DNA from: Coniella vitis
Lineage: Eukaryota; Ascomycota; Sordariomycetes; Diaporthales; Schizoparmaceae
Reading direction: 5' to 3'
Assembly (NCBI GenBank): GCA_011317545.1
Contig: WUJK01000003.1
Coordinates: 2,976,001-3,040,000, forward strand
Length of the DNA: 64,000 bases
Shown here in pieces: positions 12,971-26,539 of this stretch; within the stretch, counting starts at the first letter, position 1, and each line of letters begins with the position of its first letter. Position numbers and translations under genes: made by a program. The notes below the pieces were generated by a model. That model made no database searches. It was not told the DNA's origin and saw only the letters and a program-made list of their open reading frames with translations.

Positions 12971-13995
12971 TGTGTTTTGTTTCTTGGCCTGGTCTAGGGC
13001 CGGGAGAAAAGCAGGATGGGATGGATGGTGGAGGGGCGCGAGCGAGCAGACGGCTGAGATGGCTTGCTGCTTTGTTGACGGCGAATCGGAATTATTACCC
13101 AGAGAGGAGCGGCGAGAGGAAACGAGTTACGCCTCTAGCAGGTGTTGGACGTCTGATGAGCGCGTTCTCTTTGTGGGTGTGTGCGTGTGTCTTTGCGTGT
13201 CTTGGTGGCTGCTTCGCGTAGTGCCGTCTCGTCCAGGAGATTCTAAGCCCCACGGGTTGGAAAGAGTTATCACACCAAAGTCTTGTTCTCAATACATTCC
13301 CACAGCAAGGCCCCGTGAGAAGGATGAGCAAACAGAGCCGGCGAGAAAAGAAACAGAATAGGACGGCGGGTCAACAAGAACCAGAGATCGATCGACGGTG
13401 GACGGTCCAGAAAGTGGACGAGGGCCGGGCTGGCTGGAGCGAATGCGAGAGGGCCGAGATCCGGGCGGACGTGGGACTCCAGGCGGAGATTGGGAGAGGT
13501 GTCGACGGGGGGGGGGGGCGAGGCGGATAAGCCGAGAGCAAGAGAAAGAGTAAGGACAAGGAGAAGAAGCAAACGAGAAGAAGATGATGATCAAAAGATG
13601 GGTGGGAATGTGGAGAGTTAATGAGGTTTGCGCGCGGGAGGCTGTCGTATAAGGACGGAAGCGCAGGCCGAGCGGCGGGCTGCACGAGAGGGACGGGAGG
13701 GGTGAGACAGCAGCAAGGAAGCAAGCCGACAAGCAAAGCAGGGCAAGCCACCAGCAGCAGCAGCAGCAACAGCAACAATGTCGAGTGTTGGGCAGGGCAA
13801 AAGAGACCAGCACCACCAGGACCCAGGAGGGCGGGAAGTTGGGGGAGTTGTGCACGAGAAGTAGTTGGCAGAAAACCCCCCAGCACGCCAGCACGCCCAC
13901 GATCGTAATCAGAAGCCGTAAGAGCAGGGAAGCCCCTGCGCTGGCTGGCGGGAGCTTGGGTCTCCTCTACCTTCCCCTGGGTCCCTGGATTTTTC

Positions 13996-14027
<32 letters not shown>

Positions 14028-14330
14028 ACGCTGTGGGCTGGCTGGTCTGGGCAAGAAGCACCCCAGGGCTCCCCGCTAACCCACTACGGACTAGCGTCTG
14101 TAGGGCTCGGAGCTGGGATCCACAGGCCCCCAGGCCACCAAGTCTCTCCAGATCCAGTCGGCAGGACAGGGATAAGACAGCCGGTGCAAGGAGGCCGGGA
14201 AGACAGCGAGCGAGCGAGCAGAGAAAAAAGAGAGACTGAGCGGAGGAGCCACAACAGCAGCGGCGGCGGCTGCTGCAGGGCAAGGCAGGGCTAGGGCAGG
14301 GCAGGGCTAGGGCAGGGCAGGGCTAGGGCA
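12971..14330. other. Probable 5' leader/promoter of the homeobox gene
   Basis: Rich in G+C and purine/pyrimidine-asymmetric, with (CAG)n/(CAA) near 13755-13780 and (GCT)10 at 13998-14027. Overlapping open frames on both strands (for example 13371-14054 minus) are translated low-complexity sequence. Short upstream ORFs in the leader are possible but cannot be assigned without a transcript. Confidence 0.45.
14288..14330. repeat. G-rich 16-mer tandem repeat (2.7 copies)
   Basis: Unit GGGCTAGGGCAGGGCA, perfect over 2.7 copies. Runs of three G spaced by 3 nt make it a candidate G-quadruplex former on the plus strand. It lies about 1.3 kb upstream of the homeobox start codon and ends 9 bp before a TACTATGTA motif. 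Confidence 0.85.
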
Positions 14331-17300
14331 AGTATACATACTATGTAGTACCGCGAGATTTGCGTGCATGGGTATGGGTACGTGGTACTTGGGGACTTGC
14401 AATGATCTCGAGGTACGTATCCAAAGTACATGACAGGTAGCCCAGGGGGGGGGGGAAGCCCACCAAGTACTGTACCTGCAAAAACTCGCTACAGGAGACG
14501 ACACAGGGGCGGTAGAGCCTGATGAGCTTGCGCTGTAGCGCTGTTCCCTCCCCCCCGCGCCCTCCCCGACTTCGCTACCATAAAAATCTTGGCGCCGTCG
14601 TACGTGGCTCTGTCTCGCGTCCTCTGGTCGCCATGGTACTACTGTCCGGGTACTGGAGGTACTGTACACACCTGCCATCGCCATCACCTACACATCTTCC
14701 ATGGAATCTAGTTTGCGTGCACCTTCGCATTCGCGTAGCTTGTCCTCGACGCTCTCTACTGGTTTGTCTGGGCAGCATACATAGAAAGCCAAGTCCGCAA
14801 AGCACATGAACCTGCAGGGTGGTAGACGGGGAGCTCCCAGCAAAAAGCCAGACCAAACACATGCCGAAACCGGTATAGTTGGGAAGAGACAAAAAAGAAA
14901 ACAGAGGCTATCTCGATGTGCCACATGAAGATAGCCAACTGCACATCACTGCCGATCAGTCGCCCCAGGCAGGGCGCAACAACAACCTGACGGATGGGCA
15001 ACGCAAGGGGCGAACGAACGGAACAGGACAGCAGCAGGCTCGGGTCTGCACTTGCATTTGCCATTGTCAAGTGCTGTTCTGCATGCTGCGTACTGCTAGC
15101 TTCTTACTGTGCTGTGCTGCCAAAGTTGGAAAGCTGAGGCCCAAGATGGCCGTGGTGGTTGCTGGTTCTGGGGTAGTACCACGGGCAGATGCTGTGCCTC
15201 CAGGCCAGAGGGGTGTGCCCAGATGTACTATGTACCCCTTTCGGTACGTTTTGCGGCACGGCCAAGCACTTGGAATGGTGCAGAAATGGAACCCAAGTAT
15301 ACAACAAGTCTCCAGGTACAACGTCTCAAGCAACAGCTGCAAAGGCCACGCTCACTCAACACCCTGCTCATGGCGCGTCTCAACCCACACCTTGGAGCCA
15401 AGGCCAACGGACACCATGTCTCTGCCTCAGGACAGACAGCCGTTCCCGCCATTGTCGACGTGCTTCCCGCCATCGTCGTCGTCGGGGCAAGGGGCTGACA
15501 AGTGCAGCGTCTGTCCGAGAATATAATGGATGGCCGCATCTGCAGGTACCGGAGTCGATACACTGTTTTTCGCTACGAGCAGGTACCATAGTCATCCTCT
15601 GCTGGGCGCGCCATGCCGCAACCCCTCCCACTCCAGGCGGCATCCTCCGGAGCAGCACGAGGACCGCTAGACGAGATGAGTCCTTGTGCAGGTCATGTAC
15701 TATGTAGTGCATGCTCTCTCGTCTCACAAGGGTACTGGCCAAGTACGTACCGACGCGCGAGCACAAAAAAGAAAAGGGGACATGATTTTCAAGCCCGTGC
15801 GGTACCAGAGAGTGACCTGGCTGAGGCGTGACTGGGAAGTCCCTGGCAAAAGCACGGTCCTGTTCCTGGATCGGTCCAGGTGATAGGAAGTCAGCGGCTC
15901 AGGGCGGGGTCCTAAGCCAGGGTCCTGAGCTGGGGAGGGACTGCTTGGTGAAGGGCCAGCCCGGGCGGGATGAGCCAGTCGTGTCTAAGCCAAAAAGAGG
16001 CCTAGCGCGGGTGGGAGAGCATGGCACCCGTGCCAGCAGAAGGTAGGCTGCCCCCACCCAGCTAGCCAAGAGGAGTCCGCTAGAAAAGTAAAAGCTCACT
16101 TGTAAATACTTGTGTGCAAGTACCGTACTCCATTATTTGCTCTGCGCCTTTCTTCCTTCCTTGAAGCCTTTCCCCTGTTCGAGCATGCCGATTAGTATTA
16201 TTGCCATCATCACCGTCATCACCGTCATCACCTCACCACCACCACCACCATTACAACCTCTTGACTAGCTCACCGGTCCGTCTCGATAAGGCTATGCATG
16301 CTGTGCACATCTGCGGACCAAGAGCGTTACCTGAGCCTCTGCTGCTCTTGCTATTGGGCCGCTAGCAGACCTGTTCCTGGCATGAGTTAGCTTGGCGTCG
16401 CATGTGTAGCTGTTGCCCGTGTTTCTGGGAAGGGAGGGTACAGGTGCCACAACGGCCATGGCAGGATGGAATCTTCCGCTAAAAGAGAGAGCGCGCAAGA
16501 GAACACGACTCGTGCATGGGGTGCCTCTTTTTCCTTCCCCTTCCCTCAGTGGCACAGCAAGATGCGCCGTCAGAGGCTCTAGACGGCGACGTCGACAAGA
16601 CATGGAAGGGCACTAGAGCGGTCCTTTCTCGCTGAGTTTGTGCCGCACCATCGGTCTTTGGTCGGGACTGGTGGTTCATGTTTTTGATACGGTCAAGCAT
16701 GTCGTCATGTCAGTCAGGCCTGTGATGCAGAGGCTTGAAGGAGAAGAGGAAGCACGAAAAGAAGAGAGGAGCAAAAAAGAGTGGTCGAGCAGTGTGCCAG
16801 TCAGAAGAACCCCAGCACGTACGTACAAGGTGCTTCCGAGGGAGATCAACCCCCATTTCGTAGACTCGCAGTAAGGCCAAAGTAGTGGCAGCGGTACTGA
16901 GGTACGTACCGTCGAATCGAGAAACTACATGCTATGTACATGGTAGGTCGATGCTCTGTTTTTGGGGGGGGGGGTTTAGAACATGGGATGCACGGCGAGC
17001 TAGGATAGGCCCGCGCGAACAGGCCAGGGGACACGCCGGGATAGCGGAAGGCCCATGGCAGGCCTCAGTGGCCATAGCAGGCCAGAATGACATGGAGCCG
17101 CTGCCATGACACCATCGCGAAAGAGAATAAATATCCACACATACACACACATAGAAAGGAAGGGTTTCAGCTTGCTGGATCTGCTTGGCCTAGGCTTCTC
17201 TGGTGTTAGCAATTGGCCTCGCCTACTCTCCAAAGGTCTGTGTGTCAGTTATGCTGAACTCCGGTGTGAGGAAAAGCTCAAGAAACGTACATGGTGAAAT

Positions 17301-18066
17301 TGCGGTGGCCAGAGATTCAGGGCCAAAACATCCGACGGATGGAGCTGAAGCCACACGGCTGGGCAGCATGTGGGGGAACCAGTGTCTTGCAATGTTGAGA
17401 AGAAAAAAAAAAAGAAAAAAGAAACAAAAGATTAGTAAAACTCGCCCAGACAAGATGGCAAGCCAGATCCTATGGCGAGCTGTCATGTGGTCTAGCAGTG
17501 CTGGTAGCGCACTTGTACAGGATGCAGTGAATGTGGTAGCGTTTGCCCTGCGACCCAGAACTGGAATTACAGTAGTGACGGGCGGGAGATCTGCACTGCC
17601 AGGCCTGCTCTGCTACTGACTATGTACTTACTGTACGTACCGTCCTCCAGGGACTTTACGGTGGCCCTGGGTTGTCTTCCCTGCTACCCAGTCTGGCCAG
17701 GTTCCACAAAAAAAGAGACACCTTCCCCGGCGTCCACTGCAAGCCAGCCTTGAAGTACTACCTGGCAGCCCTAGGTACTATGTATGCAGAGTACCATCCG
17801 TGGATGGCAGTACGTGAAAGATCCAGCCTTACATAATACCAATCGCTACTATTATGAACTACATCGCATGTGTCCATTCTAACTACCTTTTTGCTCCTCT
17901 GAGCAAACTGGGAAGCCGAGCTGGCCGAGCTCAAAGGCAGACGCTCTTATAGTATCCTGATGGCCGCTCTCATCTGCAGACCTGTCTCACCGGCCTGCGG
18001 CCTTTCCTGTTCCTTTGCTTGGCGCAGAATGACGGCGGTGATGATTTGATGATGGTGGTGTTGGTG

Positions 18067-18098
<32 letters not shown>

Positions 18099-18398
18099 GG
18101 TTTGTTGGTGTCAGCGAGCGTCAGCAGCGTCAGCGCCAGCCGCCAGCGCTAACCAGCCGCAAGGGGCACCCGCGCACAGCGTCTCGCCCAGGGCAGTCTT
18201 AGCAGCTCGACAGGCCTAGGACTCGGGGCCAGTCCAGGACTGCTTCTGGCCAGTGGCAGTAGGGAGGGGTGCTGCGGTCGGCGAAGGCGCGCCAACAGGG
18301 CTAACGCAGGTCGTCCCCAAGTGCCTCAAGGCCCCCTTTGGCCTCCCCTGCTTGCTGCAGCTGCAAGGCAAAGCCCCTCAGCCCCCACTACGACTACA

Positions 18399-18417
18399 TA
18401 CATAGTAGTACATAGTA
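18399..18417. promoter_or_regulatory. Two TACATAGTA motifs, one base apart
   Basis: Two exact copies of the dispersed 9-mer in direct orientation (18399-18407 and 18409-18417), separated by one G. The function is not known; it is listed as regulatory only because the motif behaves like a short binding site. Confidence 0.4.
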
Positions 18418-21400
18418 TAGCATAACCTCCTTCTCCTCCTACCGCCTCGCTCTTATTACATCGTGCTATAGTATTGCCGTCGGTCCCCTCAAGTTCAGTT
18501 GACTGCCTGGTCGGCTGTTGGCTAGCTGGCAGGCGAGTCAAGTCTATTTACAAGGTTACTTGTGGCAGAAGCAGCAGCACCCCGACTCGAAACTGCCTGC
18601 CACTGCCCGAACTGCATGTGGCAGGGCTCTTGCCCTTTCGCTGCGGCCCGCCCTGCTCGCTCTTTCCCCAGATGTGCAGGCAGCCAGGCAGCTCTCCAGC
18701 CCAATCCCACGCTGCGTGCATGCTAGCAGCACTGGGAAAGTGGCAAGGGCTTCATGACCTGGGGCTTTCAAGGTTCAGTTCTCCAGAGCCGCTGCGCCAT
18801 TGCCATCACACCCACCGTCTGGCCCCCCTTCACGCTTCCTCCCTCACACCACCCACCCACCCTCACGCACGCACGCACGCACGCACGCCAGCACACCCAC
18901 GTCCCAGCCCTTCTCGCGAGCCAGTCGCCTGCTCCCATGCATGCGTTGCCTTGCCGTGCCCGCCCTCTGCTGGCTGCAACGCAATCCGCTGTCCGCGGTG
19001 CGCTCACACACGGACCCGAGCCCCTGCCCGTGGACAAATAAGCTGAGTGACTGGCAAACAGACGACAACACTAAAGTCTGGCCAGCGAGCCAGGCCCTGC
19101 CGCGCCAAAGATTTCCACATGGATTCGGGCCCGTCCTCTGCCCATTCACTGGTGCTAAGCGGACAGAAAAGTGCCCTTGCGCCAGCGTCGGCCACCACGA
19201 ACAAACCCACAGTCCGCGACTCGGCCCACACACCTTCACCTGCACTGGCGTGTGCCATCCCCGTTTGCTCCAGCAGTACACAGCTTTCGGCTCCATAAAC
19301 CTTCTGGCCTCGCCATGGGTCAACCTTGTTGCAGTGGGAAGCAGAGAGAAAAGGCTACCGAGGTACCCAGTACTGGTACCAGAGGCGACGGGTACGGGTT
19401 CCACTGGGTGAGGTGCCTCTACAAGAAAACACTGCCGTGCTCACGATATCGCTTCGCATGGACCATGACATGACCACCTGTGCAAAGCCACGCTACAATA
19501 ACGTTCCATCACGTACGTGTCTAGACCGCGCAGCGCATCCGCAGCGCCGCCGAGGCATTCTGCAGTGTGCTGAGGTCACTCTGGGGTGGTGCCTGTCCTG
19601 TACGTGCTTCATTCTGACAAAGCTACACACAGCATACTTGCCGTCCAAGTACAGCGGCTAAGCCCACAGCGCGTTCCAAACCAACGAGAGCAGCAGAAAC
19701 TGATCAGTCTCCGGCAACGACTATCAGCGTAAAGTAGCACCGTGACTCTCCATCTGCCGAGTCCGCAGGGAACGATGCGGCGCTCCATGAACATCCCGAC
19801 GCAATGGATCGACTCATTTCTCTGCCTTCGCCATCCAAGGGTCTTCTTAATCTCCGCAATATTGCATGACGTGCTGGGAAGAGAATCTCGATTCCCTGAT
19901 CGCCTTGTCCCGTGTGTTTTCTCTACCCACGGGCTCAGCAGAGGCAGTCGCAGAATGGGGCAATGCGGTTCGTGCCACACTCCTATCTATCTTGCAGCAG
20001 CAAATGTCGAGTTCAAAGACAAGATCCAAGACGGAACTGGATTGTTGCCAATGGTAGCGTGCAACGTCTTCGCGCCTGCCAATGGCAGACAGTTGGAAGA
20101 GAGCCGGAGGTACAACACATCTGATCTCCGAATGCAAGGTCCGATGGCGCCAAGCTACCACTATGTATACGTAGTACTATGTGCAGTACCGGTGGGTCGG
20201 GCCTCACCTTGCGTACATGGTACCTACGGTTGTAATGACGTTCATCGTCAGCCTCTTTCTCGTATATGTGCTGCAAGGGCTTGTTGTTTTTTTAGATTGG
20301 TTTGTATATTGGCGCGTACACGCTGATTTTTTGATGACATCCACCGCAGAATCCTTGTCGAGCAAATCTTTATCGGAACAACCTCCAAGTTGCGGTCCTG
20401 CGAGATGTCCGATATACATATATCAGTAGTACAGTGTCTCGCTGATTCTTCAGCAATCACTGTACAATCACGTATGCCATCACAAATCATAACTCGGGTA
20501 GGCGGATCTTCCACCAACCATTTCGAGGCTCTGGCGCAACGGGAGTGATGTGCGTCTTTCCATGCGTTCCAAACTTTCCGACCACAGACGCATTTGGCCC
20601 ACGCCTTGCAGTGCACCCAAAATCCACGGCTGCGCCAGTGCTACCACACAGGGTGAATCGAGACGAATAACGCGGCACCCTTTGGCCCCATACCAGCAGT
20701 TTTGTGGCGAGTGCTTCCGTATAAGCGAATGTGTGTCTGTGTGTACGCGTGTATGCGTGTGCCCTCGCAGAGACACATTGTCGAAAACGACGTGCATAGT
20801 GCACGGCAATGGTTCGTGTTGTTGTTGTCTCTTTGAGAGCCCCCCCCTGAGGAACAAGTGGCATTCTACATGGAATATATGCGCAAGCGAGAGTGTGGTC
20901 ACCGCGCGGCTGAACGCGATCCCCATGCCCCAATGGAGCCTCATTATCCTAGCAAGAGTGCAACCTCGAGTCCCGTGTGCCTTTTTGATCTCGTGGCCCT
21001 CGAGCGGTCCTGTCCAACCAGGTTGGCTGGTGAATCCGACAAGCTGGATGGCCTATCACGCCTCCAGCCTTTGGACCAGCGCAGAAATCACAAATTGCGG
21101 CTTGGACAAACAGCTTTTTGTGCAGAGCGCACAGCAAGATTTGTGCTGGGAGCCCGGTGCTAGGAGCGCCCCTGGCATCTTCCTTGCTCGATCCCCCACC
21201 GCTGATCATGACTTTTTCGAGCGCTGACAACAGCAAGCTTGGATTTATTTTAGCTCATCGTCTCGGAAAGCGCGACCGGGACAGGGTGGCCTTGTGCGGA
21301 CATGATGATAGTACAGAGAGTGCTACATATCAGTTCTGGATGATTTCGCCGCAGAGATCTACTCAAGGGGGGGGGGGAGGGGGTCACGGGCGCGGCCGGA

Positions 21401-21920
21401 GGGTGAAGCTGTTGCCGCTACAGTCTACAGCTGCTGCCATGATCAAGTCTATCTGCATCAAGAACCAAAACGAGATTGTTCTTCTGTGCTTCATTCTCGT
21501 CCTCATTCAAAGTTCAATAATATTCGTCGTCGTCGTCGTCATCATCACACACCATCCCGGCGGCAGCAGCAAGAAGAGGAGAATGAGGAGGAGCAGCAGC
21601 AGCAGCAGCAGCAGCAGTATTATGTAGCAGCCACAATAACGACCGCCACCATCATTACCGTCCCCACCACCACGACGATGATGCCCACCATGGTGAATGC
21701 GAGTATTCGCAGCATTTATTCGTTCAAGTTCAAGTGTTGCGGGAAGCCCGCACCTCGGGATGTTGAGAGCCTCGGACAGAAAAAAAAGGCTCTACATTTG
21801 CAATTATCGTGAGGGGGGGCCTGGGCATGCATACGCTTGGATCGGTGCGAGTGTCATGGCTGGGGCCTGCCACGTGTGTTGACAAGGCGGCTAGCCCAAA
21901 CAGCAATTTTTGGCGAAGAT

Positions 21921-21998
21921 GTGAATACATAGTACATGGCAGAGTACATGGCGCGGTACCTCTACTATGTACCTCTGCACTGCTGTGAATACATAGTA
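21921..21998. promoter_or_regulatory. Cluster of three TACTATGTA-type motifs
   Basis: Copies at 21926-21934 (TACATAGTA), 21963-21971 (TACTATGTA) and 21990-21998 (TACATAGTA). The outer two share the longer word GTGAATACATAGTAC and are 64 bp apart. Between them are AGAGTACATGG and GCGGTACC. The alternating orientation suggests a multi-site element. Function is inferred only from density. Confidence 0.4.
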
Positions 21999-23654
21999 CT
22001 TACTTTCATACCTGGCTCCGCTTCGACTGACATGTTGTGTGCAAGGGTCGGCTGCAGGTTCCTGGATGCGATGCACGGCCACGGCTCATTTAACTTCTTT
22101 TTTGTTGTCGTCGTGCTGCGCTTTTCAGCCCGTGTCCCCTTCTGGGCTTGCCATCCACCCCTTTGAGGCGCACCTTGCTAAGCGCGCTTTCTTCCAGGCG
22201 AGTCGGACATTGCAAGACCCGACAAGGTTGCGTTCGCTTGACGCTATCGTCTTTGCTTGCAGCAACACTTGGGGATCTGTTCTGTTGCCCAACGAGGCCA
22301 ATCAGTCCTTGGCTGACGTTCACCCTCCTTTACAGCATCACCAACCCAAAATAGGTGCCCTTGCTGGCCGAGGCGAGCATTCCGGCCCTTGGACTCGTTC
22401 AGGCGAGAAAGAAGCACTTTTTGCACGTCAACCCTGTGGCCTCTTTGAGGTGTGCGCAATCTCAAAACCGGCAAAGAAAAAAACTTCGTCACGGGCGTGG
22501 GAACGCAGTGCTGTGTCTCCCCGGCCTTGGCCCCTTGCACCTGAGCTGAGCTGATCTGCTCTTTGTGTCTTGTAATGAATGATTGGTGTGCTCTCCTGTC
22601 CGCCCACCCACCCGGGCCTATGGATTTCTCTTTTTTTTTTTTTCTTTTTTTTCTTGGCTTATGATGCACTTTGTCTCTTCGTGGCTTTTTAACTGTCCAC
22701 AAGTACACGAAGCGTACGCCATCACTTTGCTGCAGTCTGGATGACCATGCTCCACCTCAAACTACGCAGTCGAATATCATATGGGCAAACGCTTTTCCTT
22801 TTTGATATCTTCTTGTTGTGCCATGGTTAGGGCCGATTTCCACACCCATCAACTGGGGTTGTTCAAATCGACATGCACTTTCTTTCCTTTGCTGTACTAA
22901 ACAAAGTTCATACAAATCAAGAACGAATAACCCTTGGTAGTACAGATTGCCGGGTGCTGATGATCGACGGCGGATCTAATCCGCGAGGCCGGGGGGCTTG
23001 TAATGCTTTTTGCTGCGTTGTCTGGTGTACTGTGTATGTACTAAATAAGTTAAAATTGGGGGTTTCTTCCTCTCTTCTTCTTTCCACCAGCCACCCCTTG
23101 AGCGATCGCCATCCGCACATACTTAGATGGCCATAGTTGTTTGCGAAAAGGGTCCATCACCAGGTCATAAAAAGAAATGGGGACGCTACGACGTCATTCT
23201 GTTTCTTCCATCATTCTTTTTGGGCGAATTCTCTCTTTGTACTTTATTTCGGGGGAGAAGGATGTGTGATTCCAGGTTTGAATGGGCATAGCCGTGGCAT
23301 ACTTTCCGGTTAGACGGTTTTGGGTTGGAAATTGGTTTCAAAAAAAAAAAAAAAATAGTAGAGGTAAATACCAAGTAGTAGATCGATCGATATGGATACG
23401 TATCCTCTTTCTGTCTGGCCTTTGTACAAAGACGCCGCCCAGCAAGGGGGAGGGTTGGGTGCCCTTTGGAACTTTTTACGCTACTTGGCATTCTTGTGCT
23501 CTGCTATGACTTTATGTTATTTTTGTGTGTGGTAGTTTGCTACTACTGCCCATGTATAATAGGGTTGGGGACTATACAGGTAACGAGTTGGGCATGTTCG
23601 CCGACTAGTTGGGTTTGTGCGCGTCTCCCATGCCAGGGGTAAAAAAGCCTCTTT

Positions 23655-23687
<33 letters not shown>

Positions 23688-24157
23688 ACACGCCCAAAAC
23701 GAAGAGGGTTATACTAATATACAAAAGAAATGATATACATTAAAAAAAAAAAAAAAAAGACCAAGAGAGAGGAAGAAAGTGGAAGATTTGATAAATTTGA
23801 GTGTTGTATCCAGTCTATCAATATCATTTGCTTGTATTATTATTTTTCCTCATGTGAAGAAGGGTCGGTATCGACGTTGATGTTGTCGTGTTATTCATTG
23901 TATGTGATTCTCAATGATTAGTGAGAGACGCTAACCTTGTACATAGTAGTGTCGGTATAGGAGACTTAGAAAAAAAAGGAAAGACTACTATTACTTCCGT
24001 CCTTTGCCTGTTCCGATTCCTATCACACAAGTAGTCGATATTTTTAAGTTCAATCCAGGTGTATATATTGTCTTGACTATTAAACCAAGTTTTTTTCTTT
24101 TTTCATTTCTCTCAAGGGGAAAAGGGGGGTCCTGTGCATTGGAAACTCACATGAACT

Positions 24158-24199
<42 letters not shown>

Positions 24200-26485
24200 C
24201 TACATAGTATGTACATGTACACATGTATATATGTGTAGAACTGCTCATAAATAGGCACAGGTATTGAATGTACATTTTTATGAAAACTGCTGCTGCTGCT
24301 GATCATGATGATCATGACGATAAACTCTTAGCTTTTTCTACTGCTTCTTGATTTGCAAGCGCAAGCCTCTCTTGCTCTCTCTCTAGGGAGGGAGTAGTCT
24401 TTTTTCGGGCCTGCGTTCCGGAGACGGGGCAGGCCCCCCCCCCATCCCTCCCAGCCCTGGCCATAAGCGGCTGACAAAGCCATTTGGGGAGGGGGAGGGC
24501 GGTTGGGGTAGTTTTTTGGGGGGGCTATATAGTACGTAAGCATGCAGGGCGGCATGTATCCTGTTAGGACTTTGTGCTCCGTTGGCCTCTGAGCCATTCG
24601 ACATATCGATATCTTCTCTCCGCTAAATTTTCCCGGGGGAAAGAGAAAAAAGGAAATGTAAAAAAAAAAGAAAGAAAAAAAAAGGAAAGGAAAGGCAATC
24701 CGGCAATATACGCTCAGAATTTCCATTGTAACATCATCACCTTTTTTTCTTCTTTCTTTCTTTCTTTTCTTGTTGTTTTCCCGGTTTAGAGAGAAATACC
24801 CTCCCCCCCAGTGCAGATCCCCTCTTCAGATGTCGCCCAAGGGGCCTCTTGGGCACTAAGAAAAGCGTGTCGTGATTTCTCGTCATATCGCCGAGTTTAC
24901 GTAGTTTGCCACCACTTTCACCGTCTACTAAAACCACAAACACACGCACACACAGATGTGTATTTCTATCATGTTAAACAAGTCAATAAAAAAAAAAACA
25001 GGATTGACAAACGACTTGCCGGACCCAAGTTCCGGTTTTTTTTTTCATGTGCATGCAATATTCTATACATCTAGAACTCTGGATTTATACCATATTATTA
25101 TTCTCTTTTAGGAGTCTTGATTTTTTGTTTTTTCATCATTTCTTTTTTGGTGTCAAGGGAGACGGCGAGCGCCATCAATGTTTAAATGTCATAAGTAGTA
25201 TGCAAGTTCTACCAAGTCTAGTCTAGGCATTTCTGGTGGAGGAGAGGAAGGGGGAAGGGGGAGGGGGGGACGGGGAGGCGCGCGCGGGTAGTCTAGCATC
25301 CGGAAACCAAAGCCGCCTTCTGCCCCTCCCCCCTCTTCCCCATTGCCCACCAACCCCAGAAAGATAACAACTTCCAAGTCTAGTGCAAAGAAAACAAGAA
25401 ACGAGAGGTGATGAGAAAGAAAAAAAAGTGAGACATGACAAGAGACAGAATTTTGTTATCGTTACCTTGTTGTAGTCAGAAACCAAGAAAGGAATGATCT
25501 TTGCCTGGGAATCCAAGAAAGGGGAATTGTCTGATGACTGATATCACCACCAAAAAAAAAATGATGGAGTTCTTCTGCTTATGAACATTTTATTTGCCTG
25601 GCATCGAATAAGGGATATTCGCCCTGGTAGCCGAAGATGTTCACTTCAACGTACTGTAATAATTCTGCCTACGGAACAGGAAAATGCCTTCAATTTGTGG
25701 ACAAAGATTATACATCTAGCTTGGCAAAGGTGAGAAGCCTTATTCTCTTCGTCAGAAGTTGAGGCGATCCAGCCATTTCTTCCCTTTCCTGTCCTGTTCT
25801 GATGTCTTGAGGATCCGAATCGGAAGGGGGAGCCATCAGTCGTTGCACGCACATGCGAAATTCTGCAGATGGGAATCTATCTACCTGGTAGTGAGCGGGC
25901 TATAGATAATGTTTAACATGGTATTTACATTTACTATCTACAATGCTTTGGGCGCCCAATAAGAAACTCCATCCCATATATCGTAACTAATTATGTGATA
26001 TTAATTTTGTGTATATATTATATTTTTTTTCGAGGGTGGGAAAGTTCCAACTTATTCCACTGCCCTCTGCCGATATACCATCCAGCCTGTTCTAACACTT
26101 TTTTTTTTTTTCATTCGGCTATTGGGGTATGGAGTAGTAATGTTTTTGATTTAAAAAAAAAGCCAAAGTAGCGTACACGTATCGTTCTATTTGTTAGAAT
26201 TCTATCTTATTAATCTCGAGATTGGTTTTTTTCTTTCCTTCTTTTAGATTGTTTTAATATGCTTCGTTGTCATAGCTGGAGAGAGTCTTCTTGTATACCC
26301 ATGCTCTAATAGAGAAACGGTGTATTAACGCTATGCTTTGGGGTATCAATTATTAAATTTATTCGGAATGAGTGCTCTATGACTATATGTCTAGATATAT
26401 AAGAAGAAAAAAAGTAAGCCTGCATTAAGCAATATCAATAAAGAGGCTTTGCTTTGAGATCGCCAACACGTATACAAGGAGCCAC

Positions 26486-26539
26486 CCGCAAAAGCGGAAA
26501 TAGCAAGTTCAAGAACCCCAGGTTCTTTTTTTTTTTTTT
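26486..26539 (+). terminator. Hairpin plus T14: candidate Pol III-type terminator
   Basis: Two small stems follow each other: CCGC-AAAA-GCGG (26486-26497), then AAGAACC-CCA-GGTTCTT (26511-26527) running straight into T14 (26526-26539). A stem followed by a long T run is what a Pol III transcript end would show. I could not find A-box and B-box elements giving a tRNA upstream, so any RNA here is hypothetical. Confidence 0.25.

Noticed and set aside
20550..21227. 225-codon plus-strand open frame in the desert
   Set aside because: No domain, no codon bias and overlapping frames on the other strand; possible by chance in an 18-kb tract.
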